DNA of 64,000 nt, from the NCBI GenBank assembly GCA_964006375.1, contig OZ023269.1:129093309-129157308 (forward strand). The letters run 5' to 3'. Position 1 is the first letter of the stretch. Every line of letters begins with the position of its first letter. A program made the position numbers and the translations under genes. This DNA comes from Tillus elongatus (Eukaryota; Arthropoda; Insecta; Coleoptera; Cleridae). The notes under the pieces were generated by a model. The model did not search any database and was not told where the DNA came from. It was given only the letters and a program-made list of their open reading frames with translations. Positions 49,080 to 58,984 of this stretch are shown here, piece after piece.

Positions 49080-49845
49080 ATTTGATGAAACTGAAAAAAC
49101 ATTCGAAAATAAACTTAAAATGTTTCCGAGAAAACTGGTTTCCCAGCGGACGAACCTTAGGTCAATAACAAATTGAGTTATTAAATTTTGAAGAATTTAA
49201 TGAAAATTCGCTATCAAGACGCACTTACTGCGTCTCGATTTTTTTTACAAACGTGCATCATATTTCGATGAAAAAATGCAAAAATGCAATAAGGAATGTT
49301 CAAAAAAAAATGTAGGTATCACCAACGACTTATGGACCATCCTGTGATTGTCAAAATATTTTATAACATGCAGCTCAAGACACCCTATAAGTAACGTATA
49401 CAATGTTTTTACCGTAGAAATGCGCCACCTGTATATATGTAAACAGAAAGTAAACCCGGATATGGATTCTAGGGAGCCTGATTTGCGCTCATTTCAAGAA
49501 ACCTTTTTAGAAATCAAAAGTCGCGGTCTCTTAATTAACGAATTTTTTCTACGAAAATTAGCTAAAAACTATAGACCATTAAACCATAAACTCAACTAAA
49601 ATTACTACCAAAGCAGCAGATAAAGGGTCTATTTGAAATTAATTTTCTGAAAATAATTTAGTAAAATGAAGGGCACTAATGGTTGAAGCTGAAACTTAAG
49701 GGTTTGCAGAACACTCTTTACATAATCTGTATTTCTTTCAGGTTTTGTGCTTAAATTTTGCCAATTTTGACGTTGGGGAAACCCCAAATTTTTTTTCTGT
49801 AAATGCCTATAACATTTTTTAACATTTTTGTCTCAATTTTGGTAC

Positions 49846-49913
<68 letters not shown>

Positions 49914-50030
49914 TGACCCTGGATGGGGGTTGGTTCTAGGGGGCCTAGTTCGCGCTCTTTTAAAGAATTTTTTTCTACATTCAAAAGTCGCGATCACTTC
50001 ATTAGTGAATTTTTTAAAGAAAATTCACTA
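49080..50030 (+). repeat. Composite X unit: MITE A end, block B, (TA)n, right arm
   Basis: MITE A half 49080-49245, block B 49246-49845, (TA)n 49848-49910, right arm with hairpin end at 50000-50030. Confidence 0.75.
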
Positions 50031-50914
50031 ACATAAATGTTACATTTTTAATAAAGATATCTGAAACTTTATTTGTGCCAATTAAACACTGTAATGGTGC
50101 TAACAGACAGAAACAAACAGCTGAAACATAAAACTCATCCTTGCACCTCAAACTAAAAGAAAGAAAAGAACAAAAAGAAAGAAAAGAGCTTTACAAACCC
50201 ATTCCCAGCCATGCAATCCTATTATTAACAACGTAGCATCATTTCTTTTACTTCTTTGAAGATTATGATTTAATAAAAGCCAACAGTGAGAATAGTGGTT
50301 GACGCTATGTAAGCCAGCCTTAACAGGAAACCGAATAAAGAACTTGATGTTCTCTATGGCTCTACGGTCCTAAAAAGATGTAACTAATACCAACAGCTAT
50401 AATAGAAGCAACATCTAAAATGTTCATGCTTTTCTAAGCCCATCTAAGATGAGATTGCTGCCTCTAAGTATACGAGGGTGCAGTAGAACTGATGGGGATC
50501 TTTCGTTTCTTTTTGTTTTATATTGAGGGAACAGTTACAGCCAAAGTAAATAATATTAAAAAGTCTGAGCGCAGTAAATACCTTATGTGAGCGAATTTTC
50601 TTTAAAATATTTTAAACCACGAAAAATAAGAAAATAAAAAATGCGGAAATACAATTTGTACTGAGAATAAACTATTTTAGGAAAAACCAGTTCGTTTAGA
50701 TTGGCTACTTCTAGGAAAATTCGCCAAAAAGAAGACCGCATTGTAGAAAAACGAAAATGAACTGCTATACATTATGCAAAACACGAATTGATGAGATGGA
50801 GACATTATCGTTTTCCAAGGTCTAAAAATTTCCGTTTCAAAAATCTTCTGGTAAATTTATTGCTTCAGTGTTTTGGAATTGTCATGGATTGACTTTCTGA
50901 ATAAGGTAAGAACG
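50031..50914. other. No gene seen; MITE A end fragment at about 50560
   Basis: AAAAAGTCTGAGCGCAGTAA at 50558 is an eroded MITE A end; nothing else recognised. Confidence 0.5.
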
Positions 50915-52215
50915 TATTTCTTGAAAAACACAGTCTAATCCACGACAGGCAGTATGGATTCCGTCAGCGCAGATCGACTGCCGACCTCCTTTCCTTTGTC
51001 ACCCATTCTTGGAACAAGTCTATGGAACTACAGGGTGAATCCCAGATTGTTGCTCTAGACATATCCAAAGCATTTGACCAGGTCTGGCACGCAGCGCTAC
51101 TTAATAAACTTCCGGCCTATGGCCTACCACCAAAACTATGTACCTGGACAGCAAATTTCCTCTCCAACAGGACCATATCTGTTGTTGTGGATGGCTATTC
51201 CTCTAAACTGTATCCAATTAATGCAGGAGTTCCTCAAGGTTCAGCTTTAGCCCCTACTTTGTTTCTTCTCCACATCAATGACCTCCTCTCTAGCACATCC
51301 AACCCAGTTCACAGTTACGCGGACGACAGCACCCTCCACTCAAATATACAATATTCTAAGCCTGTCTCTTTAGCCCAATTAGATGAGGATCGCAGACTCA
51401 TGGAGGGTTCTGTCTCCGTGGATCTCCAAAAAATATTAGGCTGGGGAAGTAGAAATCTTGTACAATTCAACCCCACCAAAACTAAGTCTTGCTTTCTCTC
51501 TCACAAGAGATACACCAGCCCTAGACCCATCACAATGAACAACCAAGTTATTCAAAGTAATGAGTCCTTTTCTCTTGTTGGCATTTCTGTGGATCGAAAT
51601 CTTAATTGGCACCAACATGTCACATCAATTGCAGAAGCGGCTGCTATGAAATTAGGTTTCCTCTTCCGGGCTCGCAAATACTTTTCACCAGCTAATCTCT
51701 ATACCTTATATACTTCACAAATAAGGCCAAATCTCGAATACTGTTCCCACATCTGGGGTGCCGCTGCCGCTTCTACACTCGCTATCCTGGACTCCATCAA
51801 AAAGAGAGCTATACGTCTCATCGGTGCCCCTACCCTCACCCAAAGGCTGCCATCCTTTACCCATCGACGTGCCGTTGGTGACCTCTCTCTCTTTTATAGA
51901 TATCTGCACGGGCACTGCTCAGAGGAGCTTTCCTCCATAGTTCCCCACCTGCTGCCCCCAACAGATCTACCAGGGGAACGGAGCGAATGCACCGTTTTAC
52001 TGTCCAGGTCACCAGACTTAGAACATCTTGTTATGCCCGCTCTTTTGTCCCGAGGACTTCCAAGTTGTGGAATTCCTTGCCGGCACATGTTTTTCCTTCT
52101 CCTCCGAACCTCCAAACCTTCAAGTCCAGAATTAACAAGCTGCCTCTTTCCTCCTTGTCAACACCCACGGTACGATAGTATTTAGGCTGTAAGCCCTCGT
52201 GGTGTGTTGTTGAAA
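50915..52215 (+). pseudogene. LINE J2 (Jockey-type), 5'-truncated, nearly open
   Basis: Starts in the RT fingers (LEKHSLIHDRQYGFRQRRST) near 50915; a frame open from 51022 runs to 52185. Motifs: ALDISKAFDQVWHAALLNKL (motif A aspartate kept), GVPQGSALAPTLFLLHINDLL, HSYADDSTLHSN (YADD), LVGISVDRNLNWHQHVTSIA and YCSHIWGAAAASTLAIL. A one-base loss near 51950 moves the last ~75 residues out of frame; the correct C-terminus (HRFTVQVTRLRTSCYARSF) is read in the next frame at 51987-52178. The 3' UTR is short and ends GTTGTTGAAATTATAAAAAA. There is no endonuclease. Confidence 0.9.
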
Positions 52216-52489
52216 TTATAAAAAAACTAGGAATTATTGGTTGACGCCGATGACCACACAACAAAAAATAACTGAGGTAAAAGACGAGGAAACCAAAGTT
52301 GCAACATTTCAGCTCCATAAAAGGATACCATAAAAAATCATTAACGGTTGAGTATGTCTTTTCATTATTTTTCTTCTTTTTGTGTAAATATTTATCAAAC
52401 ATTTGAACTTATTTGATTCCTAAAATATATCTGCTACTTTCGATCTCAGTGTTCAGATTTTTCGTGAATTTTCTTTAAAAAACTCACTA
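52216..52489. other. No gene seen
   Basis: Nothing recognised. Confidence 0.5.
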
Positions 52490-52870
52490 CTAACGTGATG
52501 GTGATTTTTGAATTTTGAATTCTTCAAATGGGCGCGATCTAGGCCCCCTAGAAGACATATCCGGGGTCAGTTTCAATATATACACAGTGGCCCATTGAAA
52601 ACGGGCTGGCAGCCATAACTGCCAAGAAAAGATTTTGCCAAAAAAAACCTGAAACACATCAAATGGGAATAGCTCGTTGAAACGAGCTTTTGATTAACTA
52701 TACACTGCTTTTTTATTTTTGAAATTCGCTCAATTCGTTTAAAGGATTGGATTTTTTAAATATCACTAATGCATTCTCCGAGAAATTCTTAATGCTTGAG
52801 TTGGACCTCACCAGCGTCCATTACAAGATAAAATGTTTTTGAGGTTTGCGTAAGTAATAAAAAGTCATTT
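52490..52870. repeat. X right arm followed by a mariner-like terminal fragment
   Basis: Right arm 52490-52580 (minus orientation), short TATATA, then CACAGTGGCCCATTGAAAAC, similar to but distinct from the terminus of the 53.4-kb transposon (GGGTGGCGCATTGAAAAC). The remainder is AT-rich. Confidence 0.55.
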
Positions 52871-53204
52871 GGATGAAGGCGCTCCAGAAAAACCTCAGCA
52901 AAATATGTCTTGTGATAACGCAAGAATGCGTAATGTTTTCGAAAAAATGTATAATTCATAAATCATAAACCATAACCGATATAAATATATAAATATAACG
53001 TTTACTACTATATTTAAACAACGTTGTACATTCACTTAAAATATTATTACATTTACAAAGTCTTTGCATTTTTTCTTCAGTCAAAATGTTCACGAAAAAA
53101 CAAAAGTGTTCATAAAATTAACTAAACATCAATTAAGTTACATTTATTTAGATAACACTGACAAAAATACACGTATTGCTACATAAATTAGTACTTTTAG
53201 AGAA
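52871..53204. other. No gene seen
   Basis: AT-rich; nothing recognised. Confidence 0.5.
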
Positions 53205-53315
53205 TTTTCGTAGAAAAAAATCACTAATCTGGAGCTCCCCGACTTTTGAACTTTGAAATTTTTTTACAAATGAACGCGAACTAGGCCACATATAACCCAT
53301 AACCAGGGTCAATTT

Positions 53316-53390
<75 letters not shown>
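53205..53390 (-). repeat. X right arm and (TA)n (53319-53390) flanking mariner-like copy 1
   Basis: Hairpin end GAATTTTCGTAGAAAAAAATCACT, GAACGCGAACTAGGCCACAT, (TA)n ending at the transposon's first base. Confidence 0.75.
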
Positions 53391-53394
<4 letters not shown>

Positions 53395-54983
53395 GGCGCA
53401 TTGAAAACGAAACAGACCGATTTGCGTCTAGAGAAATTTTCTTTTTAAGAAACGCTGAAACACATCAATTTTAATATTGAGGGGGACATGTTTTGACATA
53501 AAACTCAACTTTGTCACATCAACCCCTTAAGGGTAGTGATAACAACCCTTATATTTTAAATAGGGAACATGGGTCGAGTCTTACATCATTTGAAAGCGCT
53601 TTCTTTTCTGAATTCAGCACACTAATTTTTTTGGAAGTTTTATCACAGAAAATACATTTTGGAGTTAGTTGCAAAGTTTCGACAAACTGGTTCAGTAGCC
53701 AACAAAAAACGGGATCCTGAACGTGAATTTCCGGTTAGAAATGAGACTACTGAGATTGAAGTTTTAGGAGAAATTGCTGCAGACCCAACTTTGAGCACGA
53801 GAAAATTGGCCACTGTTTCAAACATCAAAAGAAGAACTATTCAGCGAAAATTGAAGCATAATAAATTTCACCCGTATAAAATTCATCTTGTACAACAACT
53901 GAATGAAGATGATTTTGATCGGCGGCTGGAGTTTTGTGAAGTTATGACTACACGAATAGCTGATAACGGAAACTTTCTGTTCAATATCTGTTTTTCAGAC
54001 GAGTGTACGTTTTTATTAAACGCTACAGTCAATCGTCATAATTGTCGTTATTGGGCAGATACTAATCCAAAAAATTTTCACGAAGTCTACACTCAAACTC
54101 GACAGAAATTGAATCTCTGGACTGGCATTTTTGGAGACCGTTTAATTGGACCAATTTTTCTTGATGGCAATTTGAGTGGCGAAACGTATTTGGAAATACT
54201 AGAAAATATCGTTTACCCTCTACTAATTGACATTGTTGAAAATGATGATCCCCATCAAGAAAATCAATTAGTGTTTCAACAAGATAGAGCTCCTCCTTCA
54301 CAACGTGTTAGGGAGTTTTTGAACAGAGAGTTTCCAGAGCAATGGATTGGGCGTAAAGGTGCTATTGAGTGGCCCACTAGATCACCGGATTTAACTTCTT
54401 TAGACTTATTTCTATGGGGCCATTTAAAGAGTAGAATTTTTGCAACAGAACCGGAGTCTCTGGAAGAATTACGACAACGTATTGTTGAAGAATGCCGTCT
54501 AATAACTTCACAAATGCTCCAGAATGTCAGAGCTCGTTTTGAACAAAATTTGTACTTTTTTATGGAAGCTGGTGGTCAACAATTTGAACACTTACTTAAC
54601 TGAATAAACATTTTTGAACGGTTGGTTTTGTTTTTTAGTTTTTTTAACGAAAAATTGACTAATTAGCGCATTTCTAATCTCAATGAATGAAATACGTTCT
54701 TGCAATTCCAACTGTGAATAAATTTTAAACGAGTTGATAAAACTTCCAAACAAATTTGTGTGCTGAATTCAGAAAAGAAAGAGCTTTCAAATGATGTAAC
54801 ACTCGACCCATGTTCCCTATTTAAAATATAAGGATTGTTATCACCACCCTTAGGGGTTGATGTGACAATGTTGAGTTTTATGTCAAAACATGTCCCCCCC
54901 AATATTAAAATTGACGTGTTTCAGCGTTTCTTAAAAAAATTCTCTTGACGCAAATCAGTCTGTTTAGTTTTCCTAGCGCCATC

Positions 54984-54986
<3 letters not shown>
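53391..54986 (+). mobile_element. Tc1/mariner transposon copy 1, long inverted repeats, in (TA)n
   Basis: Terminal inverted repeats of about 250 bases (53391-53646 and 54735-54986), unusually long for mariner. The outer sequence is (CA)GGRTGGCGC...GAAAAC. Both ends sit directly in (TA)n tracts, matching TA target preference. The left repeat joins the transposase gene at TTTTATCAC/AGAAAATAC, where an internal deletion has removed the gene start. Confidence 0.88.
53659..54603 (+). CDS. Mariner-type transposase, DD34D, N-terminus deleted
   Basis: An open frame of 314 codons. Residues 1-75 hold the end of the first and the whole second helix-turn-helix (STRKLATVSNIKRRTIQRKL). Catalytic domain: FSDECTF (D114), VNRHNCRYW, FQQDRAPPS (D209; usual QQDGAPPH, so His is Ser here) and WPTRSPDLTSLDLFLWGHLK (D244). 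There are 34 residues between D209 and D244. It cuts and pastes the element at TA sites. The first ~45 residues (first HTH) are missing because an internal deletion joins the left terminal repeat to codon RKYILEL; copy 2 at 55.8-57.6 kb still carries that part. Without it, terminal-repeat binding is probably impaired. No other frameshift or stop, so this is a young copy. Confidence 0.88.
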   Translation: MELVAKFRQTGSVANKKRDPEREFPVRNETTEIEVLGEIAADPTLSTRKLATVSNIKRRTIQRKLKHNKFHPYKIHLVQQLNEDDFDRRLEFCEVMTTRIADNGNFLFNICFSDECTFLLNATVNRHNCRYWADTNPKNFHEVYTQTRQKLNLWTGIFGDRLIGPIFLDGNLSGETYLEILENIVYPLLIDIVENDDPHQENQLVFQQDRAPPSQRVREFLNREFPEQWIGRKGAIEWPTRSPDLTSLDLFLWGHLKSRIFATEPESLEELRQRIVEECRLITSQMLQNVRARFEQNLYFFMEAGGQQFEHLLN

Positions 54987-55074
<88 letters not shown>

Positions 55075-55135
55075 TATATATAAACACAGATCTCCTCATT
55101 AGTGAATTTTTAGTTTTACGAAAAATTAGCTAAAA
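54987..55135 (+). repeat. (TA)n (54987-55072) and X right-arm end
   Basis: TA tract after the transposon, then ATCTCCTCATTAGTGAATTT, the X hairpin end. Confidence 0.75.
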
Positions 55136-55610
55136 AATGAAATGAGCAAAATTTTAGAGCAACAAATTTATTTCTCTGGTTACTTGATTTCAAAACATTA
55201 TTAAGTTGAAAACTCCCTTTAGGGAAAGCTTGCAAAAAATGTTAAGCCTAAAAAATATCTCAAACAACATCTACTCCAATGATAAATTAATTTACACTGT
55301 TTCTTTTATTAATAAACTCGTATTTTTGCTTTCGTTTGGGTCTACAAGGCAATCTAAAAATATTTGTTTTGCAGTTTAATGGGACAAAACATTTTAATTT
55401 GTTTATGACTTTTCATTTTAATTACAAGGCGCATTTCAAAGTAATAATTATTAAAATAACACTGTAGGGTATTTATAACTGTCTACTGCCTCACTTAGAA
55501 GATGCAGTAAGTATGAGGTCAAGAGACAAAAAATTCATCATTTCAATAATATAAGACGTGTCGACAGCTACAAGGTTATATCAATTAATATTATTAGCTG
55601 TATATCAAGT
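55136..55610. other. No gene seen
   Basis: AT-rich; nothing recognised. Confidence 0.5.
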
Positions 55611-55614
55611 TTGC

Positions 55615-55740
55615 AGCAGGGGTATTTAATAATCGCAGCGAGTGCGGTACGGTAGCCAATTTTCGTTAAATTGGACTTTCGCATACTACACAATAGGTAA
55701 AAGAGTCTGAACCCAGCAAATGCGTTATGATAGTGAATTT
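55615..55740 (+). repeat. MITE A terminal repeats, two eroded copies
   Basis: CGCAGCGAGTGCGGTACGGT (55635) and AGTCTGAACCCAGCAAATGC (55706). Confidence 0.65.
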
Positions 55741-55769
55741 TTATACAAATTATCTACGCTTATTATTAC

Positions 55770-55772
<3 letters not shown>

Positions 55773-55840
<68 letters not shown>
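55773..55840. repeat. (TA)n microsatellite
   Basis: Ends exactly at the terminus of mariner-like copy 2 (CATGGTGGCGCATGG at 55841). Confidence 0.96.
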
Positions 55841-55843
<3 letters not shown>

Positions 55844-56234
55844 GGTGGCGCATGGAAAACGAAACAGACCGATTTACGTACAGAGAATTTTTTTTTGTTG
55901 AAAAACGCTGAAACACGTCAATTTTGATATTAAGGGGGACATGTTTTGACATAAAACTCAACTTTGTCACGTCAACCCCTTAAGGGTGGTGATAACAACC
56001 CTTATATTTTAAATAGGGAACATGGGTCGAGTGTTACATCATTTGAAAGCTCTTTTTTTTCCGAATTAAGGACACAAATTTTTTTGGGAGTTTTATCAAC
56101 TCGTTTAAAAATTATTCACAGTTGGAGTTGCAAAAACGTATTTCATTCATTGTGATAATAAATGCTCTAATTAGTCAATTTTTCGTTAAAAAAACTAAAA
56201 AACATTATTATTCAGTTAAGTAAGTGTTCAAATT

Positions 56235-57276
56235 GTTGACCACCAGCTTCCATAGAAAAGTACAAATTTTATTCAAAACGATCTCTGACATTCTAGAGCA
56301 TTTGTGGAGTTATTAAACGGCATTCTTCTACAATGCGTCGTCGTAATTTTTCCAGAGACTCCGGTTCTGTTGCTTAAATTCTACTCTCTAAATGGCCCCA
56401 TAGAAAGAAGTCTAAAGGAGTTAAATCCGGTGATCTATGGGGCCACTCAATAGCACCTCTACGCCCAAACCATTGATCTGGAAACTCTCTGTTCAAAAAC
56501 TCCCTAACATGTTGTGAAAAATGCGGAGGAGCTCCATCTTGTTGAAGCACTAATTGATTTTCTTGATAGCGATCATCATTTTAAACAATGTCAATTAGTA
56601 GAGGGTAAACGATATCTTCTAGTAACTCCAAATACGTTTCGCCACTCAAATTGCCATTTAGATAAAATGGTCCGATTAAACAGTCTCCAAAAATGCCAGT
56701 CCAGACATTCAATTTCTGTGGAGTTTGAGTGTGGACTTCGTGAAAATTTCTTGGATTATTATTTGCCCAATAACGACAATTATGACGATTGACTGTAGAG
56801 TTTTAAAAAACGTACACTCGTCTGAAAAACAGATATTGAACAGAAAGTTCCCGTTATCAGCTATTTGTGCAGTCATAACTTCACAAAACTCCAGCCGCCC
56901 ATCAAAATCATCTTCATTCAGTTGTTGTACAAGATCAATTTTTTACGGGTGAAATTTATCATGCTTTAATATTCGCTGATCAGTTCTTTTTTTGATGTTT
57001 GAAACAGTGGCCAATTTTCTCGTGCTCAAAGTTGGGTCTGTAGGAATTTGTCCTAAAATTTCAATCTCAGTAGTTTCATTTCTAACCGGAAATTCACGTT
57101 CAGGATCCCGTTTTTTGTTGGCTACTGAACCACTTTGTCGAAACTTTGCAACTAACTCCAAAATCTATTTTCTGTTAACATGTCTGTTCGGATGTGGTTC
57201 ATTAAACAAATTTGCGGTACGGTTGGCACAGTCATCACAGAGTATTTATTTTAACTCTTTCTTTTATAGAATACAC
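56235..57276 (-). pseudogene. Mariner-type transposase of copy 2 (same family as 53659-54603)
   Basis: Minus-strand reading begins near 57276 with MVYSIKERVKI, then, after a frame change, DDCANRTANLFNEPHPNRHVN, a stop, and ILELVAKFRQSGSVANKKRD, so this copy keeps the first helix-turn-helix lost in copy 1. Further on are RNETTEIEILGQIPTDPTL and the region matching the catalytic core, in several frames (FQQDGAPPH-type box near 56530, with GAPPH rather than RAPPS). It ends HLLN-like near 56235. Multiple frameshifts make it inactive. Family identity is firm from near-identical stretches with copy 1. Confidence 0.85.
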
Positions 57277-57341
57277 CATTGTAAAATTAATTTTCGGTAG
57301 TAAACCGACCGATAAACTGAAATATTAAACCGCATTTCTCT

Positions 57342-57427
57342 CATTCCGATAAGAAATGTTCTGATAGTCAATTTTTTGTTTACAAACCAACAAAACATTG
57401 ACTATCAGCACATTTCTTATCGGAATG
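57342..57427. repeat. Long hairpin within mariner-like copy 2
   Basis: CATTCCGATAAGAAATGTTC...(57342-57380) and ...ACATTTCTTATCGGAATG (57389-57427): inverted arms of 39 bases with few mismatches and an 8-base loop. Confidence 0.85.
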
Positions 57428-57645
57428 AGTAAAATGCGTTTTTGCATCTTCAACTGTGAATAATTTTTAAACGAGTTGATAAAACTTCCAAAAAAATTTC
57501 TGTGCTGAATTCAGAAAAGAAAGATCATTCAAATGATGTAACACTCGACCCATCTTCCCTATTTAAAATATAAGGGTTGTTATCACCACCCTTAAGAAGT
57601 TGATGTGACAAAGCTGAGTTTTATGTCAAAACATGTCCCCCTCAG

Positions 57646-57855
57646 ACATAGAACATCTTGTTATGCCCGCTCTTTTGTCCCGAGGACTTCCAAGTTGTGG
57701 AATTCCTTGCCAGCACATGTTTTTCCTTCTCCTTCAAACCACCAAACCTTCAAGTCCAGAATAAACAAGTTGCCTCTTTCTTCCTTGTCGACACCCACGG
57801 TACGATAGTATTTAGGCTGTAAGCCCTCGTGGTGTGTTGTTGAAATATAAAAAAA
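57646..57855 (+). pseudogene. LINE J2 3' end
   Basis: RHRTSCYARSFVPRTSKLWN to the stop and 3' UTR GTAAGCCCTCGTGGTGTGTT, ending GTTGAAATATAAAAAAAC. Its 5' truncation point is the break in the mariner terminal repeat. Confidence 0.9.
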
Positions 57856-58645
57856 CATTAGTTTTTTGTGAGGGGTGTAAATTTTTTCTAGCATAGTTTT
57901 TTTGATATAATTAATATCTTTCCTATCTGACCAGTTCGGACCTTGATTTAAATATCTTTCTTTGGTGATGGTGGTGACACATAGTACACAACATTGATTG
58001 TATGGAGAAAATCTATGAAGAAATTTAAACATTCGTTTTTTGTGAATGTGTAATATAAGAAGTAACCGTAAATAAGCTTTTATATTTTCGTTAGTTGGAA
58101 AATGTGATAAATTATGTGCATAATTCGCAAATCTAAATTTGAGAATTTAAAATGTGTAAATCTAAACCCGGCAGCTTGCAGTAAAATTGGGTTAATATTA
58201 TTAGGTTAATAGAGAGTAGCTCTCGCAATAATTCATTTGTTTGTAAACAAACCGTAAATCGGCATTAAAACAATTTCCTGCCGTCAGCAAGGCTATTATT
58301 AGCATTGGAAACTGTTATTCAAAAACAGCGAATTAAATTTAGTGCAAAATAAATGTTTTTGGACACTGAAGATCAAACAACCAATTTAAATATGTATCAA
58401 TATATTTTTTTGACGCTTTTTACAACGCATTACATAAAAATATCACTGGATATTTATGCCAATTTATGTAGTTTTATTTATCCTGTATATTTTTTTGCGT
58501 GCAAATGCTTGTTCATAATTGTGGGTATTTTTATCGCAAATGGTCTTTTATCAGTGCCATAATATTTTTTTATAAGGAATTTCTGTTGCAATTTAATCTA
58601 TACTTAAGGCGTTGCAATTATGTATTATCTTTATAAATGCTTAAT
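57856..58645. other. No gene seen
   Basis: AT-rich; a 69-codon frame (58353-58562) is hydrophobic but has no known domain. Confidence 0.5.
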
Positions 58646-58647
58646 TA

Positions 58648-58925
58648 CCGATAAGTACACTTGGAGAACCCAAATTACCACAACACATCTATTTAAAGAC
58701 CTGACGATCGTTTCACTAACAAGATTAGCGTCATCAGAGGATCACAAAATTCTTTCATCCTCTGATGACGCTAACCTTGTTACTAAAACGATCGTCAGGT
58801 CTTATGAAAAAAATATTTCATCCTCTGATGACGCTAACTTTGTTAGTGAAACGATCGTCGGGTCCTTAAAAAGATGTGTTGTGGTGATTTGGGATTTCCA
58901 AGTGTACTTATCAGTGCTCATCGCA
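58648..58925. mobile_element. Penelope-like terminal repeats: inverted pair plus extra copy, three hammerhead-like motifs
   Basis: 58648-58740 (minus) and 58818-58925 (plus) are inverted copies sharing AAGTACACTTGGAGAACCCA and CCACAACACATC. A third motif (58758-58798, plus) lies between. Motif cores: minus CTGATGA at 58737-58731; plus at 58762-58768 (GAAA decayed to AAAA); plus at 58825-58831 with GAAAC and GTC intact. Confidence 0.65.
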
Positions 58926-58984
58926 GGTTCCAATCTTCACTTAGTAGCTTACATACTGGTTACAGTTGCTTTCCAATATGACAA

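Larger units (their letters stand above)
55841..57645 (-). mobile_element. Tc1/mariner transposon copy 2
   Basis: Left terminal repeat from 55841; right terminal repeat 57440-57645, cut off in CATGTCCCCCTC, where a LINE J2 3' end begins. Between 57300 and 57440 the expected subterminal sequence is partly replaced by an inverted repeat. Confidence 0.85.
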
